This document shows, in pieces, positions 52,537-61,846 of a stretch of 64,000 nucleotides of DNA (position 1 is the stretch's first letter; each line of letters opens with the position of its first letter). The notes beneath the pieces were generated by a model. The model worked only from the letters and a program-made list of their open reading frames with translations. It did no database searches and was not told the DNA's origin. The stretch covers positions 1-64,000 of the forward strand of contig CAVXNR010000015.1 of NCBI GenBank assembly GCA_963763095.1, written 5' to 3'. This stretch comes from CAVUCH01 sp963763095 (GTDB lineage: Bacteria; Acidobacteriota; Vicinamibacteria; Vicinamibacterales; JAENWD01). A program made the position numbers and the translations under genes.

Positions 52537-54129
52537 ATGGCTTGGTCTCACCGGGTGCCCGGTTCCTTCGACAGTGCCGCGCTCCGGCGGGCCCTCGCGC
52601 CGCACGGGCCGCTGGCGTTCGTGCTCCTGCTCGCCGCTGGCCTGCGGCTCCTGTATATCGACGCCCCGTTGCTGGACGCCCATCGATGGCGCCAGGTCGA
52701 CACCGCCTTCATGGCGCGTGCGTTCTACGAGGGCGGCATCAACCCGCTCAGGCCGGAAGCGAACTGGGGCGGTGCCCACGGCTACGTCGAGAGCGAGTTC
52801 CCGCTGCTGCCCGCGATGGTGGCGGTGCTCTACCACGTCTTCGGGCCTGACGAAACCTGGGGGCGCCTGGTCGTGGCGGCGTTCTCGATTGGCGCCGTCG
52901 TGCTCACGTACCTGCTCGCGCGGCTGCTGCTGGGAGCGCCGGCCGGGCTTGCCGCGGCCACGCTGGTCGCGGTCTCGCCCTCGGCGGTGTTCTACGGTCG
53001 GGCGGTCATGCCCGACACGCTGATGGTGTTCTTTTCTCTGGCCGCGCTGCTGGGATTCATCCGCTACGGTGAATCCGGACGTGGGCGCGCGCTAATGTGG
53101 GGAAGCGTCTCGCTCGGGCTGGCCATTCTGGTCAAGCTGCCAGGCGTCCTGGTGCTTGCGCCGATCGCGTGTGCCCTGTGGAAGAGCCGCGGCCGGAGCG
53201 CGCTGCGGGATCGCCGGCTCCTGGCGGCGTTGACGGTTCCGTGCCTCGCGGCGGCCGCCTGGTATGCCTACGCGTACTCGATCTACCTGGACACCGGGCT
53301 CACCTTCGGCGTAATCGGCACCACGAAGACATACCCGCTCGACGTGGGACCGGGACCATGGCCCACGGCGTTTTCCAAGTGGAGCTCGGTCGCCCTGCTC
53401 ACCAGCGCCGATTTCTACAGAACGCTCTTCGCGCGCGTGTACTTCGTCCACCTCACCCCGCCCGGGTTCGCCCTGGCGGTGATCGGATTGCTCGCCTGGC
53501 GAACGGTGTCGTGGCGCCGCGTGGCGGACGGCTGGCTGCTCGCGATGCTCGCCTTCATCGCCGTCGCGGGTGCAGGGCACATGGGTCACGACTACTATCA
53601 GCTGCCGCTCGTGCCGATTTGCGCGCTGTACTTCGCTGCGGTCGCCTGGCCCGCGTTCGATGCAGGCTGGATCGCACGGACCGTGGGCCCCGGCGTCCTC
53701 AGCCGCGTCGTCACCGGCGCCGCAATTGGAGGAGTGGGCCTCGTCTGCTTCCTGCAGAGTGGCGTGATCGAGCGGCATTTCAGACCGGCGAATCTCGACG
53801 TGCGGCTCTGGCTCGCCGCCCAGGCGATCGCCGGCGCCGCCGACAACAGGGGCCTCATGGTCGTGGTGGACGATTACGGGGTGAACTCGCCGATGCTGCT
53901 GTACTTCGCGCACGCCCGGGGCTGGAGCCTCGACGCGGACACGGCGACAGTGCACGTCGTCTCGGGGTTGCGGTTGTCGAAGGGCGCTCGATACTTCGCC
54001 ACGACCCGGTGGCTGGAGGTGCAGCGCAAGCAGCCGGAACTTGCCATGTTCCTGGAGTCGCGCCGTGGGCTGCCGCTCAACAACGCGCCCGACAACACGG
54101 TCCTGTTCGACCTGACCCAGTCGCGCTAG
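52537..54129 (+). CDS. GT39/ArnT-like membrane glycosyltransferase
   Basis: A 530-aa polytopic protein of the PMT/ArnT group. First loop: DAPLLDAHRWRQVDTAFMAR, then ESEFPLLPAMVAVLYHVFG; later SAVFYGRAVMPDTLMVFFSL and YYQLPLVPICALYFAAVAW, all typical. The C-terminal soluble part has LMVVVDDYGVNSPMLLYFA. ATG 52537 is chosen at MAWSHRV; the frame upstream runs antisense to the cellulase-like gene. It diverges from that gene by 137 bp. It should use a polyprenyl-phosphate sugar to modify a lipid or protein outside the inner membrane. Confidence 0.85.
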   Translation: MAWSHRVPGSFDSAALRRALAPHGPLAFVLLLAAGLRLLYIDAPLLDAHRWRQVDTAFMARAFYEGGINPLRPEANWGGAHGYVESEFPLLPAMVAVLYHVFGPDETWGRLVVAAFSIGAVVLTYLLARLLLGAPAGLAAATLVAVSPSAVFYGRAVMPDTLMVFFSLAALLGFIRYGESGRGRALMWGSVSLGLAILVKLPGVLVLAPIACALWKSRGRSALRDRRLLAALTVPCLAAAAWYAYAYSIYLDTGLTFGVIGTTKTYPLDVGPGPWPTAFSKWSSVALLTSADFYRTLFARVYFVHLTPPGFALAVIGLLAWRTVSWRRVADGWLLAMLAFIAVAGAGHMGHDYYQLPLVPICALYFAAVAWPAFDAGWIARTVGPGVLSRVVTGAAIGGVGLVCFLQSGVIERHFRPANLDVRLWLAAQAIAGAADNRGLMVVVDDYGVNSPMLLYFAHARGWSLDADTATVHVVSGLRLSKGARYFATTRWLEVQRKQPELAMFLESRRGLPLNNAPDNTVLFDLTQSR

Positions 54130-54143
54130 GTGAACGTGAAGGG

Positions 54144-54209
54144 CTACAGCCTGCGGGCTGCCGGCTGCAGGCGCTGTCGGGCGAACGAGGTCCGCAGCCC
54201 GCAGTGTAG
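54144..54209. repeat. Imperfect inverted repeat between convergent genes
   Basis: CTACAGCCTGCGGGCTGC (54144-54161) and GCAGCCCGCAGTGTAG (54194-54209) are inverted with small gaps. The element sits between the convergent ends at 54129 and 54252, so it may end transcription from either side. Confidence 0.6.
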
Positions 54210-54251
54210 GCCCGGGGCCGAAGCGCCCCGGGCGCACACCACCGCTGGCGG

Positions 54252-55422
54252 TCAATTACAGCGCGGTCGCGGCGAATAGACCTTCTGGACCGAGTGCGGA
54301 CCGTCGTTCTGCCATGCGAGCTGCAGCCTTTTACGCGTGTTGTCGTAGTCGCGGGCGATGTCGTATCCGTACGTCAATCCGCCGCGGCGCTCGGTGATGA
54401 AGTCGACGCTGATGTCCGGTCCACCGCGCTTCAGGTTCCAGCCGAGGTCCAGCCCGCCACAGATGCCCGCCTCGATGATGCGGTTCCGCAGGAACTCCAT
54501 GTTCGACCTGCGCTTCGAGGAGCTCACGCCCGCCCTGAGGTAGGACGGGTACTTGTTCGAGATGCAGGCGATGATGAAATTGCCATCCCGTGAGGCGCAG
54601 CTGCCGCCGTTCCCTCCCGGCGGTGGTGACGGTGGCTGCGACGGTGGCTCCGGGACGGGTGCCGCTGCCGACGTCACGAAGCTCGCGGTCGACGACCACG
54701 GCCCCTGGTTCGCCGGGTCGGACGCGCGGACACGCCAGAAGAGGGTGGCTGACGCGGGCAGGCCTCCTGTGGTCGCGCTGCTCTCTCCGCCACGCTCGCC
54801 GGTGCCCCCTCTCCACACGACGGAGGTGAAACCGTCATTGCGGGACACTTCAAGGCTGTAGCTGATGGCCCCCACGGGACCAGAGCGCGGCGCGTTCTTG
54901 AACCGCAGTTCGGTGACGACGCCAACCGTCTCACCCCTCACGGGTGACAGGGGGACGGGACGATCGATTGAGACCTTCTGCAGGAGTACCGAACGCCACG
55001 GGATTCGAGAATGCCCCGGTGTTAGCGCCATCCTCGGCACGCGCCCGCCAGTAGTAGGTCCGTCCTGTGGTCAGGGTATTACTGAGTTGCAGGCTGGTCC
55101 GGCCACCCTGACCTGGGGCCACGCCCGACCTCGAGAACACCTTCGAGCCGAACGCGGCATCCGTGGCGACTTCGAAGACGTAGCTCAGCGGCCGCACACC
55201 GTTGCTCGACGCATTCTCGAGCAGCAGCGTGACCGGCTGCTTATCGCCTTTCAACTTCCACCCATTACCCGGCTCGAGTGGCTTGGGCGGCGTGATGTTC
55301 ACGCCTGGAATGGGCCCCGCCACGGTGGGGCTCAGAGGATTGGCGCTCTTCTCCGACTCGCAGGCCACGAGCGGTGCCAACAGGAGGACGCCTATGCACA
55401 GGCGCAGATGGTTTCTGGTCAT
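54252..55422 (-). CDS. FnIII-type lipoprotein with unknown C-terminal domain, one frameshift
   Basis: About 390 aa. Signal with lipobox LLAPLVACES, then SANPLSPTVAGPIPG, a first FnIII-like repeat (LSYVFEVATDAAF, YYWRARAEDGANTG), a second (SYSLEVSRNDGF, LFWRVRASDPANQG), a Pro-rich linker and a C-terminal domain (FIIACISNKYPSYLR, RNRIIEAGICGGLDLGW). The frame changes at 54988-54991; removing one base joins NPVAF to VLLQKVSIDRPV. ATG 55422 has GGAG 8 bp upstream. The SxNPxSP segment after the lipobox is shared with the next gene. The C-terminal domain is not recognised. Confidence 0.78.
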
Positions 55423-55544
55423 GACATGCTCCGCGGACCACCCTGGGCTCCGGCACGGGTGCACGTGCCATTTCGCGTATCGGCGTGTAGACGTTGCGAC
55501 TTCAGGCGCGGGGCTGGGAACCGCCGCAATCGAGGTGGGTTAGA

Positions 55545-55573
55545 AGAATACGGGGCGAAACGGTCGTCGTCAA
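55545..55573 (-). promoter_or_regulatory. Promoter of the FnIII lipoprotein gene
   Basis: On the minus strand TTGACG (55568-55573), a 17-bp spacer and TATTCT (55545-55550). A start near 55538 gives a leader of about 116 nt. It begins 5 bp after the stem-loop that ends the preceding gene. Confidence 0.65.
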
Positions 55574-55578
55574 GCGCA

Positions 55579-55613
55579 GATTCGAACAGCCGGAGGACCC
55601 GGCTGTTCGAATC
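55579..55613 (-). terminator. 15-bp perfect stem-loop after the 55625 gene
   Basis: GATTCGAACAGCCGG (55579-55593) and CCGGCTGTTCGAATC (55599-55613) pair perfectly around a 5-nt loop, starting 11 bp after the stop of the minus-strand gene. There is no T-run, but position and strength favour a terminator. Confidence 0.7.
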
Positions 55614-55624
55614 GTGCCATCCGC

Positions 55625-56716
55625 TTACTGGTTCGCGAAAGCCGGCCGCGGATTCGGCGAAATCCAGACCTGCCGAACGATGATCCCCGGTACCGTGCCG
55701 CTGTCGAGCCCGGCGCGGCCCGCGGGTCCCCCGATGAACGCGCGATGCGGCGTGGGGTCGTACACCCCGCGGTAGCGCTTTCCGAAGCTGTAGATGGTGT
55801 GGCCGTTGGCTCCGCCGTCCTTGATCACGAGGTCGAAGCGGTTGTTACCCCACCTCGTCTGCCACAGATACGTCTTATTCGGCTCGAATCGCCGCGCAAC
55901 CCGTTCCTTGCCCACCGTGTCGATCTGCTGATTGCTGGTGAGCACGCGCCATGCGACGATCCCCGGCGGGTTGCCGCGCTTCTCGATGGTGAAGCGCCGA
56001 TCGTTGGTGGTGATGCTCTGGTCGGCGTCGCCCTCGATCATCGCCATGATCTTCGTCTTGTCACCCTCGGTGTTGAAGTTCAGGTTGGTCACCAGGATGG
56101 AGAACTCCCCCGCCGTCAGGGTCTGCTGCAGGTGATATTTGATATAGCTGCTGAAGCCCTCGAGCCGAACGCCGCGGCCCGGAACGAAGGTGATCGGTCC
56201 AACGCTTCGGCCGATCGTCTTCCCGGTGTACAGGGGGTCATACAACTCGTTGCCACGGACGTACCCCTCGGGCTGATCGGGCGTGGTGAACGTCCAGGTG
56301 TCCGACCACGGGCCATACCGGGGGCCCTGCTCGCCACGCACGTGCCAGCCGTACGTGGTCTTGTTCTGCAGATTCGACGGCGCCCAGCTCGCGCCGGCGG
56401 TCGTAAATTCGGCAATCACCGTGCTGCCGTTGAGCAATTGAAAGCGGTGCGTGATGGCACCCGCGCCCTGGAACTTGAACGTCGACGGCGTGACGCGGAG
56501 TGTCGGACCGAATGTGTTGATGCTGGAGCCGTTCGCCGGCGTCAATGGTGTCGGCGCGGTGACCTTCAGCGTCTCGCCGCCTGCGCCGGCATTTGCTTCA
56601 TCCACAGTGCCCCCGGCGGTGGGTGACACTGGGTTCGAGCTCTTTTCTCCGGAACCGCAGGCGACTGCGGTGGCCAGCGCCATGGCGGCGCCGCAGAGGT
56701 ACAACTTCTTGAACAT
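55625..56716 (-). CDS. FnIII/concanavalin-like surface lipoprotein
   Basis: A 363-aa lipoprotein: lipobox ATAVACGSG, then SSNPVSPTAGGTV, one FnIII-like domain (PTPLTPANGSSINTFGP, TYGWHVRGEQGPRYGPW) and a larger beta-sandwich (EFSILVTNLNFNTEGDK, RRFTIEKRGNPPGIVAW, TYLWQTRWGNNRFDLVIKDG) that looks like a concanavalin/LamG-type fold. ATG 56716 has GGAG upstream. It follows the barrel gene by 41 bp and is closed by the stem-loop at 55579-55613. It is a paralogue of the 54252 gene at its N-terminus. Carbohydrate binding is inferred from the fold. Confidence 0.78.
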   Translation of the reverse strand: MFKKLYLCGAAMALATAVACGSGEKSSNPVSPTAGGTVDEANAGAGGETLKVTAPTPLTPANGSSINTFGPTLRVTPSTFKFQGAGAITHRFQLLNGSTVIAEFTTAGASWAPSNLQNKTTYGWHVRGEQGPRYGPWSDTWTFTTPDQPEGYVRGNELYDPLYTGKTIGRSVGPITFVPGRGVRLEGFSSYIKYHLQQTLTAGEFSILVTNLNFNTEGDKTKIMAMIEGDADQSITTNDRRFTIEKRGNPPGIVAWRVLTSNQQIDTVGKERVARRFEPNKTYLWQTRWGNNRFDLVIKDGGANGHTIYSFGKRYRGVYDPTPHRAFIGGPAGRAGLDSGTVPGIIVRQVWISPNPRPAFANQ

Positions 56717-56757
56717 ATCCGACTCCGTCTGCAACCGCGTTACGTGATCAAGGCCCG

Positions 56758-57516
56758 TCAGAACCTGACGCGCCCGCCAATGCCGATTTGAAACCCGCCG
56801 ACGTCGAGGTCCACCTCGTTGCCGGCGGTGTCGAGAGTCACGGACCCGCCCGTGAATCGCAGGAACCCGCCGACGCCGAATCGTTGCGTGAGCAGATACG
56901 TGCCGTCCGCCCCCAGGTTGTACCCGACGGTGCTCTCGTTCGCGCGTTCGACGGTGACACCGCTCAGGTTCACGCCCGTTGTCGGGTTGCCAATCTCGGT
57001 GACGGTGATCCCCGAGACGAGATCCTGCTTCACCCAGAAGAACGTCGGACCGCCGCCGACGAGGACGTCGAATTTCGTCGTCACCGGAATATGCCACATG
57101 GCCTGCAGGTGTAGTGCCTGCTCGGAGTGCTTCAGGCCCGGCGTGGTCCCGGTCACCGTGCGGAACTCGTCGAAGTTGGACGGGTGCGGCACGGTGGCAG
57201 TCAGGGCTGCGTCCTCCGTGTTCGATCCGCTCGTGAACGAGAGGCCCGCATAGACCCGCTGCCACACGCGATACCCACCGCCGATGTCGAACAGGACACC
57301 GCCCCCGCCACTGCCGTTGGCCTGGATGCGGCCGGGCTCGTCGTAGATCACAAACGGGGTGTCCTGATCCAGATCGTGGGAAGTTGCCTGGACGCCGACA
57401 TTCACGTGTCCGTAACCCCTCTCGAGCGGTGCCGGGCCCTGCGCCGATGCGAAGGGCGCCACGAGGATCAAGGCCCCCACCGTCATCAGGCTTGTCAGTC
57501 TGGTCGAGCTCATCAT
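56758..57516 (-). CDS. Outer-membrane beta-barrel protein
   Basis: A 252-aa exported barrel: signal (LMTVGALILVAPFASAQ), alternating strands such as VLFDIGGGYRVWQRVYAGLS and FDVLVGGGPTFFWV, and the terminal GGFQIGIGGRVRF. ATG 57516 has AAGGAA upstream; ATG 57513 follows directly. It precedes the concanavalin-like lipoprotein by 41 bp, so the two may form an outer-membrane unit. It is not closely related to the barrel at 36002. The 159 bp before it show only a small palindrome, GGAACC-AC-GGTTCC. Confidence 0.82.
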   Translation of the reverse strand: MMSSTRLTSLMTVGALILVAPFASAQGPAPLERGYGHVNVGVQATSHDLDQDTPFVIYDEPGRIQANGSGGGGVLFDIGGGYRVWQRVYAGLSFTSGSNTEDAALTATVPHPSNFDEFRTVTGTTPGLKHSEQALHLQAMWHIPVTTKFDVLVGGGPTFFWVKQDLVSGITVTEIGNPTTGVNLSGVTVERANESTVGYNLGADGTYLLTQRFGVGGFLRFTGGSVTLDTAGNEVDLDVGGFQIGIGGRVRF

Positions 57517-57675
57517 TCGTTCCTTCACGCCCTTAGTCAGCGCCGCGTACGCGACATCCCCGTGCGGAGCCAGGGCGGACGGAACCACGGTTCCGGCCGG
57601 CGTGTGGCGCCGGATGTCTCAGTGCGCGGATCTGGGCGTCCGCGCTAGTCAGTGGGCGGGTTGTACGGGGCGACG

Positions 57676-58659
57676 CTACGTGCCACGGGTCACGTAGACG
57701 GCCGCCCCGGAGAGAGAGAACAGCATCACCAGGCCGGCGCCCACGAGCGACACGACGAGCGCGGCTTCGATCGGCAACCCGAGCCTGGTGAAATAGAACG
57801 AGAACGTCGCCTCCCGCAGGCCGAATCCGTTCACCGAAATCGGGAGCATCTGCACCAGAAAGGATATCGGCACCACCACGGCCATGTGCCAGGGCGAGAC
57901 CGGAACCTTGATGCTCTGCGCCACGGCCGCATAGAACGCGACGAGCAGCGCCTGCACGATCACCGCGCCGACGAAGCAGCCGGCCAGGGCGCCAGGCGCT
58001 TCCCGGAACCGCGTGAACACGCCGGTGAGCTGCTGCAGACGCGCGCCGACCCATTCGGGGTTGAACGCGCGCAGGGGTTTTAGTAACTGCTCGAGGCCGT
58101 GCGGTGCAAGCACAGCCGGCACGGAAATCGCGAGCGCGCCGCCCAATCCGAGCCATAGCATGTACGACGGTACCGGACCCTCGGCGGTGCCCGCCGTGGT
58201 GGCGACCGTCGCCGCAACGGCGGCGAGCAGAACCAGACCGAGCAGGCCGATGCCGCGGTCCACGAGGACGACCGACGCCGCGAGTGTCCGCGAGCGGGCG
58301 GGCTTCGCCGTGTCCGCGATCCGCACCACGTCGCCGCCGATGTTGCTCGGGAGGAAGTTATTGAAGAAGGTGGCCACGAGAAACGACTCGGTGAGTGCCC
58401 GCACCCGCATGTGCACTCCTTGCGCGTCCAGCAGCAGCCCCCAGCGCCAGGCGCTCGCCAGCACCATCAGGAAGTACAGCGCCAGCGCCGCAGCGAGCCA
58501 GGGAAGCGATGCCGACCGCGCATAGTCCCACAGGCGCGGCACGTCGCTGCGTCCGACGAGCAGCCACAGCAGCGCCACGCTGATGACGATCTTCGCGAGC
58601 AGGATGAGCCGACGACGGGTTGGCGATGGCGCAGCCGGGGCGGATGGTGGATCAGACAC
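57676..58659 (-). CDS. Flippase-like UPF0104 protein, second copy
   Basis: A 327-aa polytopic protein of the same group as the 46853 product: RWGLLLDAQGV, VATFFNNFLPSNIGGDVVRIA, VVLVDRGIGLLGLVLL and LPISVNGFGLREATFSFYF are the matching motifs. GTG 58659 is chosen over TTG 58665. It diverges from the glycan operon starting at 58910 and is likely monocistronic. Having two members near different glycosyltransferase groups suggests that each serves a different lipid-linked product. Confidence 0.85.
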   Translation of the reverse strand: MSDPPSAPAAPSPTRRRLILLAKIVISVALLWLLVGRSDVPRLWDYARSASLPWLAAALALYFLMVLASAWRWGLLLDAQGVHMRVRALTESFLVATFFNNFLPSNIGGDVVRIADTAKPARSRTLAASVVLVDRGIGLLGLVLLAAVAATVATTAGTAEGPVPSYMLWLGLGGALAISVPAVLAPHGLEQLLKPLRAFNPEWVGARLQQLTGVFTRFREAPGALAGCFVGAVIVQALLVAFYAAVAQSIKVPVSPWHMAVVVPISFLVQMLPISVNGFGLREATFSFYFTRLGLPIEAALVVSLVGAGLVMLFSLSGAAVYVTRGT

Positions 58660-58826
58660 TCTCAATGCGGTGATCGGATTTGCTCAGCCGGGTGGAGAGA
58701 GTACCACGCACCCGGGATCTTGTCCATCCCGCACGTGCGTGTCTGTCAGAGCATGTGCGGGTCGGCCGCCATGCGAGTGTCTACTGGATTGCCGTGCGCG
58801 CGTCGTGAGGCGGACCATCGGGCGCG

Positions 58827-58856
58827 TTGACCTTTCGCGCAGCCGTTGCCTACAAT
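58827..58856 (+). promoter_or_regulatory. Promoter of the glycan operon
   Basis: TTGACC (58827-58832), an 18-bp spacer and TACAAT (58851-58856). Transcription should start near 58863, giving a leader of about 47 nt. The rest of 58660-58909 shows no gene. Confidence 0.75.
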
Positions 58857-58909
58857 CGACCGGATCGAGCGGCCCCGGTCGGCCCGGCTGCCGGCGGCTG
58901 CCCTCATTC

Positions 58910-60109
58910 ATGCGCATCCTGATGATCGCTCCGGAGCCCTTCTTCGAGCCCCGTGGCACGCCTTTCAGCGAGTATCATCGCATCCGGGCGCTCCTCGAGC
59001 TCGGGCATACGGTCGATCTCGTCACGTACCCGTTTGGCCAGGCCGTGGATTTGCCGGGCCTGCGTGTGTTCCGCTGCCTGCGTCCTCCATTTCTGCACCG
59101 CGTGCGGATCGGTCCGTCGCTCCCGAAGGTTCCCCTCGACATCGCGCTGACCCTCACGGCGCTGCGTCGTGTCGTCGCCGAGCGATACGACGTCATCCAC
59201 TCGCACGAGGAAGGCGCCGCGATCGGAATCGTGCTCTCTGCGATGGTCGGGATTCCGCACGTCTACGACATGCACTCGAGCCTACCCCAGCAGCTGTCGA
59301 ACTTCGCCTACAGCCGCTCACGGGTGCTCCGGTGGATCTTCGACCGCTTCGAACACGCGGCCGTGCGTCACTCCAAGGTCGTCATCGTGATCTGCCCGGA
59401 ACTGCGGCGGATCGTGCAGCGGGTACAGCCCGGGACCGAGCCGGTGCTGATCGAGAATGCACCAGGCGCCGAAGATCCGTCTCCCGGTGGCGCTGCAGCC
59501 GCAGTGCGCGCCGCCCTGGGGATGACGCCATCGACGCCGCTCGTTGTCTATACCGGAACGTTCGAGGCCTACCAGGGACTCGATCTGCTCTTTGCCGCGG
59601 CAGCCCTCGTCATCGCGGCCCGCCCGGATGCGCGGTTCCTGCTGGCGGGGGGCCGTCCCGAGCAGGTGGCCGCGGCACGGGCGCAGGCCGCGGCGGCCGG
59701 GCTCGGCACATCGGTCATCTTCACGGGCGAGCGTCCGTCCACCGAGATCCCTGCCATCCTCGAAGCGGCCGACGTGCTCGTGTCGCCCCGAAGCCGCGGT
59801 ACGAATACGCCGCTGAAGATTTACCAGTACCTGCGGTCGGGCCGCGCGATCGTCGCGACGCGGCTGTTGACGCACACCCAGGTGCTCGACGACGGCGTGG
59901 CCATCCTGACCGGGGTCTCTCCCCGCGAGTTCGCGGACGGCATTCTCGCGGCGCTGGCCGACCCCCAGATGGCGGGCGCGATCGGGGCGCGCGCGGCGGA
60001 GCTCGCAGCCACTAAGTACAGCTACGACGCGTATCTGGAACGGACCCGCGAGGTCGTGGCCCGTGTCACGAGCGCCGCGCGTGCCCAGGTGGCTGGGGGC
60101 GTCGCGTGA
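58910..60109 (+). CDS. GT4 glycosyltransferase
   Basis: A 399-aa GT-B retaining glycosyltransferase. N-domain: RILMIAPEPFFEPRGTPFSE, then VIHSHEEGAAIG and HVYDMHSSLP; C-domain: PLVVYTGTFEAYQGLDLLF, VIFTGERPSTEIPAILEAAD and SPRSRGTNTPLKIYQYLRSG, which carries the sugar-nucleotide-binding region. No membrane segment. It is the first gene of an operon with methyltransferase, epimerase, acyltransferase and a second GT4, each overlapping the next at start and stop except across the heptamer array. Confidence 0.9.
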   Translation: MRILMIAPEPFFEPRGTPFSEYHRIRALLELGHTVDLVTYPFGQAVDLPGLRVFRCLRPPFLHRVRIGPSLPKVPLDIALTLTALRRVVAERYDVIHSHEEGAAIGIVLSAMVGIPHVYDMHSSLPQQLSNFAYSRSRVLRWIFDRFEHAAVRHSKVVIVICPELRRIVQRVQPGTEPVLIENAPGAEDPSPGGAAAAVRAALGMTPSTPLVVYTGTFEAYQGLDLLFAAAALVIAARPDARFLLAGGRPEQVAAARAQAAAAGLGTSVIFTGERPSTEIPAILEAADVLVSPRSRGTNTPLKIYQYLRSGRAIVATRLLTHTQVLDDGVAILTGVSPREFADGILAALADPQMAGAIGARAAELAATKYSYDAYLERTREVVARVTSAARAQVAGGVA

Positions 60110-60869
60110 CACCCGGCACGAGGCCGCGCGCGGCTGCGCCGCACGATCATTACAGCTATACGACCTACGCCGACCCGGCGATGGCGGACCGCTTCGAGCA
60201 GGTGCGCTTCGGCGGACCGATTGGCGCACTGCTCGCAGAATCCCAGGAGCGGGTGCTCGTGGAGTTCGTCGGGCCGCTCGGGGGCCGAACCGTGCTCGAC
60301 GTGGGCACGGGTACGGGGCGTGCTGCCCTGGCCCTGGCCGCGCGCGGCGGAACGGTTACGGGCGTGGACGCCTCGACGGAGATGCTGCGCGTTGCGCGGC
60401 AGCGAGCCGAGGCCCGCCGCGTACGGGTCGTGTTCACCCCCGGCGACGCGCACGCCCTGCCGTTCGACGCGCAGGCGTTCGACGTGGCCGTGTGCCTGCG
60501 CGTGCTGATGCACACGCCCGACTGGGCCCGGTGCGTCGCCGAACTGTGCCGCGTCGCACGGCACCGCGTCGTGCTCGATTACCCGGCGCTCCTGAGCGCG
60601 GCGGCGCTGCAATCGGGCGCACGGCGCGTGGCCGCCGCGTTCGGCGCGGGGGGGAGGCGTATCGGGTCCTGCCGGCACGCGCCGTCCGGCGCGAGCTCGC
60701 GCGGCATGGCTTCCGCGTGCTCGCCGTGCACCGGCAGTTCGTGCTGCCGATCGCGCTGCACAAGCGACTGGGCTCGCGCGCTGCCACCGAACGGATTGAG
60801 GCGGGGCTCGCGCGCACCGGCCTGCTGAGGCTGCTCGGGTCGCCGGTCACCGTCATGGCCGAACGGTGA
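60106..60869 (+). CDS. Class I SAM-dependent methyltransferase, one frameshift
   Basis: About 254 aa. Motif I VLDVGTGTGRAALALA, motif post I VTGVDASTEML, GDAHALPFDAQAFDVAVC (motif II region). The frame changes in the G run 60648-60654, which is seven G long; eight would restore AAFGAGGEAYRVLPARA and continue to LLGSPVTVMAER. GTG 60106 and the stop at 60869 both overlap neighbouring genes, as expected for an intact member of the operon, so the break looks technical. It likely O- or C-methylates a sugar made with the neighbouring epimerase. The substrate is not known. Confidence 0.85.
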
Positions 60870-61846
60870 AGGTCCTCGTGACCGGCGCCACGGGCTTCAC
60901 GGGCGGCCACCTCGCCCGTGCGTTGGCCGTGCGCGGGTACGACGTTCGCGCGCTCGTCCGGGACGACACGCGCGGCATGGATCTCACGCGCGCCGGCGTG
61001 AACCTCGTAACCGGCGACCTCACCGACTCCTCGTCATGGGCTGGCGCGCTCGACGGCGTCGAGGTGGTCTACAACATCGCCGCCTTGTACCGGCAGGCGG
61101 GTCTGGCGGAATCGACCTACCGACGCGTGAATGCCGTCGCGGTGGGAGACCTGGTCGCGGCGGCAGCCGCGTCAGGCGTCCGGCGCGTCGTGCACTGCAG
61201 CACCGTGGGTGTGCACGGCGACATCGAGCATCCGCCGGGGGACGAGGATGCGCCGCTCCGGCCCGGGGACGTGTACCAGGACACCAAGGTCGAAGGGGAG
61301 CGGCTCGCACGCGCCGCCGCGGAGCGCACCGGGATCGAGCTGACGATCGCGAGGCCCTCTGGGATTTACGGTCCCGGCGACCGCCGCCTCCTGAAGCTGT
61401 TTCGCGGTGTGGCGCGGCGCCGGTTCATCGTGCTCGGCCACGGGCGAATCTTCTACCATCTCACGTATATCGACGATCTCGTCGAGGGCGTTCGTCTCTG
61501 CGGGGAGGTGACTGCTGCGGCGGGCCGCACCTACATCCTGGCCGGCGGCGAAGTGAGCACGCTGAACGAGCTCGTGTCCCTGATCGCCGAAGAAGCCGGA
61601 GTGGATCCGCCGCGGGTGCATCTGCCGGTCTGGCCGTTCTGGATCGCGGGGGCGGCGTGCGAGGCGGTCTGCCGTCCCCTGGGCATCGAGCCGCCGCTCT
61701 ACCGGCGCCGCGTCGACTTCTTCACCAAGAGCCGCGCCTTCCGCATCGACCGGGCGCGTCGCGAGCTGGGGTTCGTGCCGGCGGTGGGCCTGCGCGACGG
61801 TGTCCGTCGCAGCCTGGCGTGGTACAAGGAGCGGGGATGGCTCTGA
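60866..61846 (+). CDS. NAD-dependent epimerase/dehydratase (SDR)
   Basis: A 326-aa extended SDR. NAD motif VLVTGATGFTGGHLA, catalytic Ser region VHCSTVGVHGD, YQDTKVEGERLARAA (YxxxK, with Y in VYQDTK) and ARPSGIYGPGDRR. Similar proteins act on nucleotide sugars or on hydroxysteroid-like and hopanoid intermediates; position in the glycan operon favours a sugar. GTG 60866 overlaps the methyltransferase stop. It ends just before the heptamer array. Confidence 0.9.
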   Translation: MKVLVTGATGFTGGHLARALAVRGYDVRALVRDDTRGMDLTRAGVNLVTGDLTDSSSWAGALDGVEVVYNIAALYRQAGLAESTYRRVNAVAVGDLVAAAAASGVRRVVHCSTVGVHGDIEHPPGDEDAPLRPGDVYQDTKVEGERLARAAAERTGIELTIARPSGIYGPGDRRLLKLFRGVARRRFIVLGHGRIFYHLTYIDDLVEGVRLCGEVTAAAGRTYILAGGEVSTLNELVSLIAEEAGVDPPRVHLPVWPFWIAGAACEAVCRPLGIEPPLYRRRVDFFTKSRAFRIDRARRELGFVPAVGLRDGVRRSLAWYKERGWL

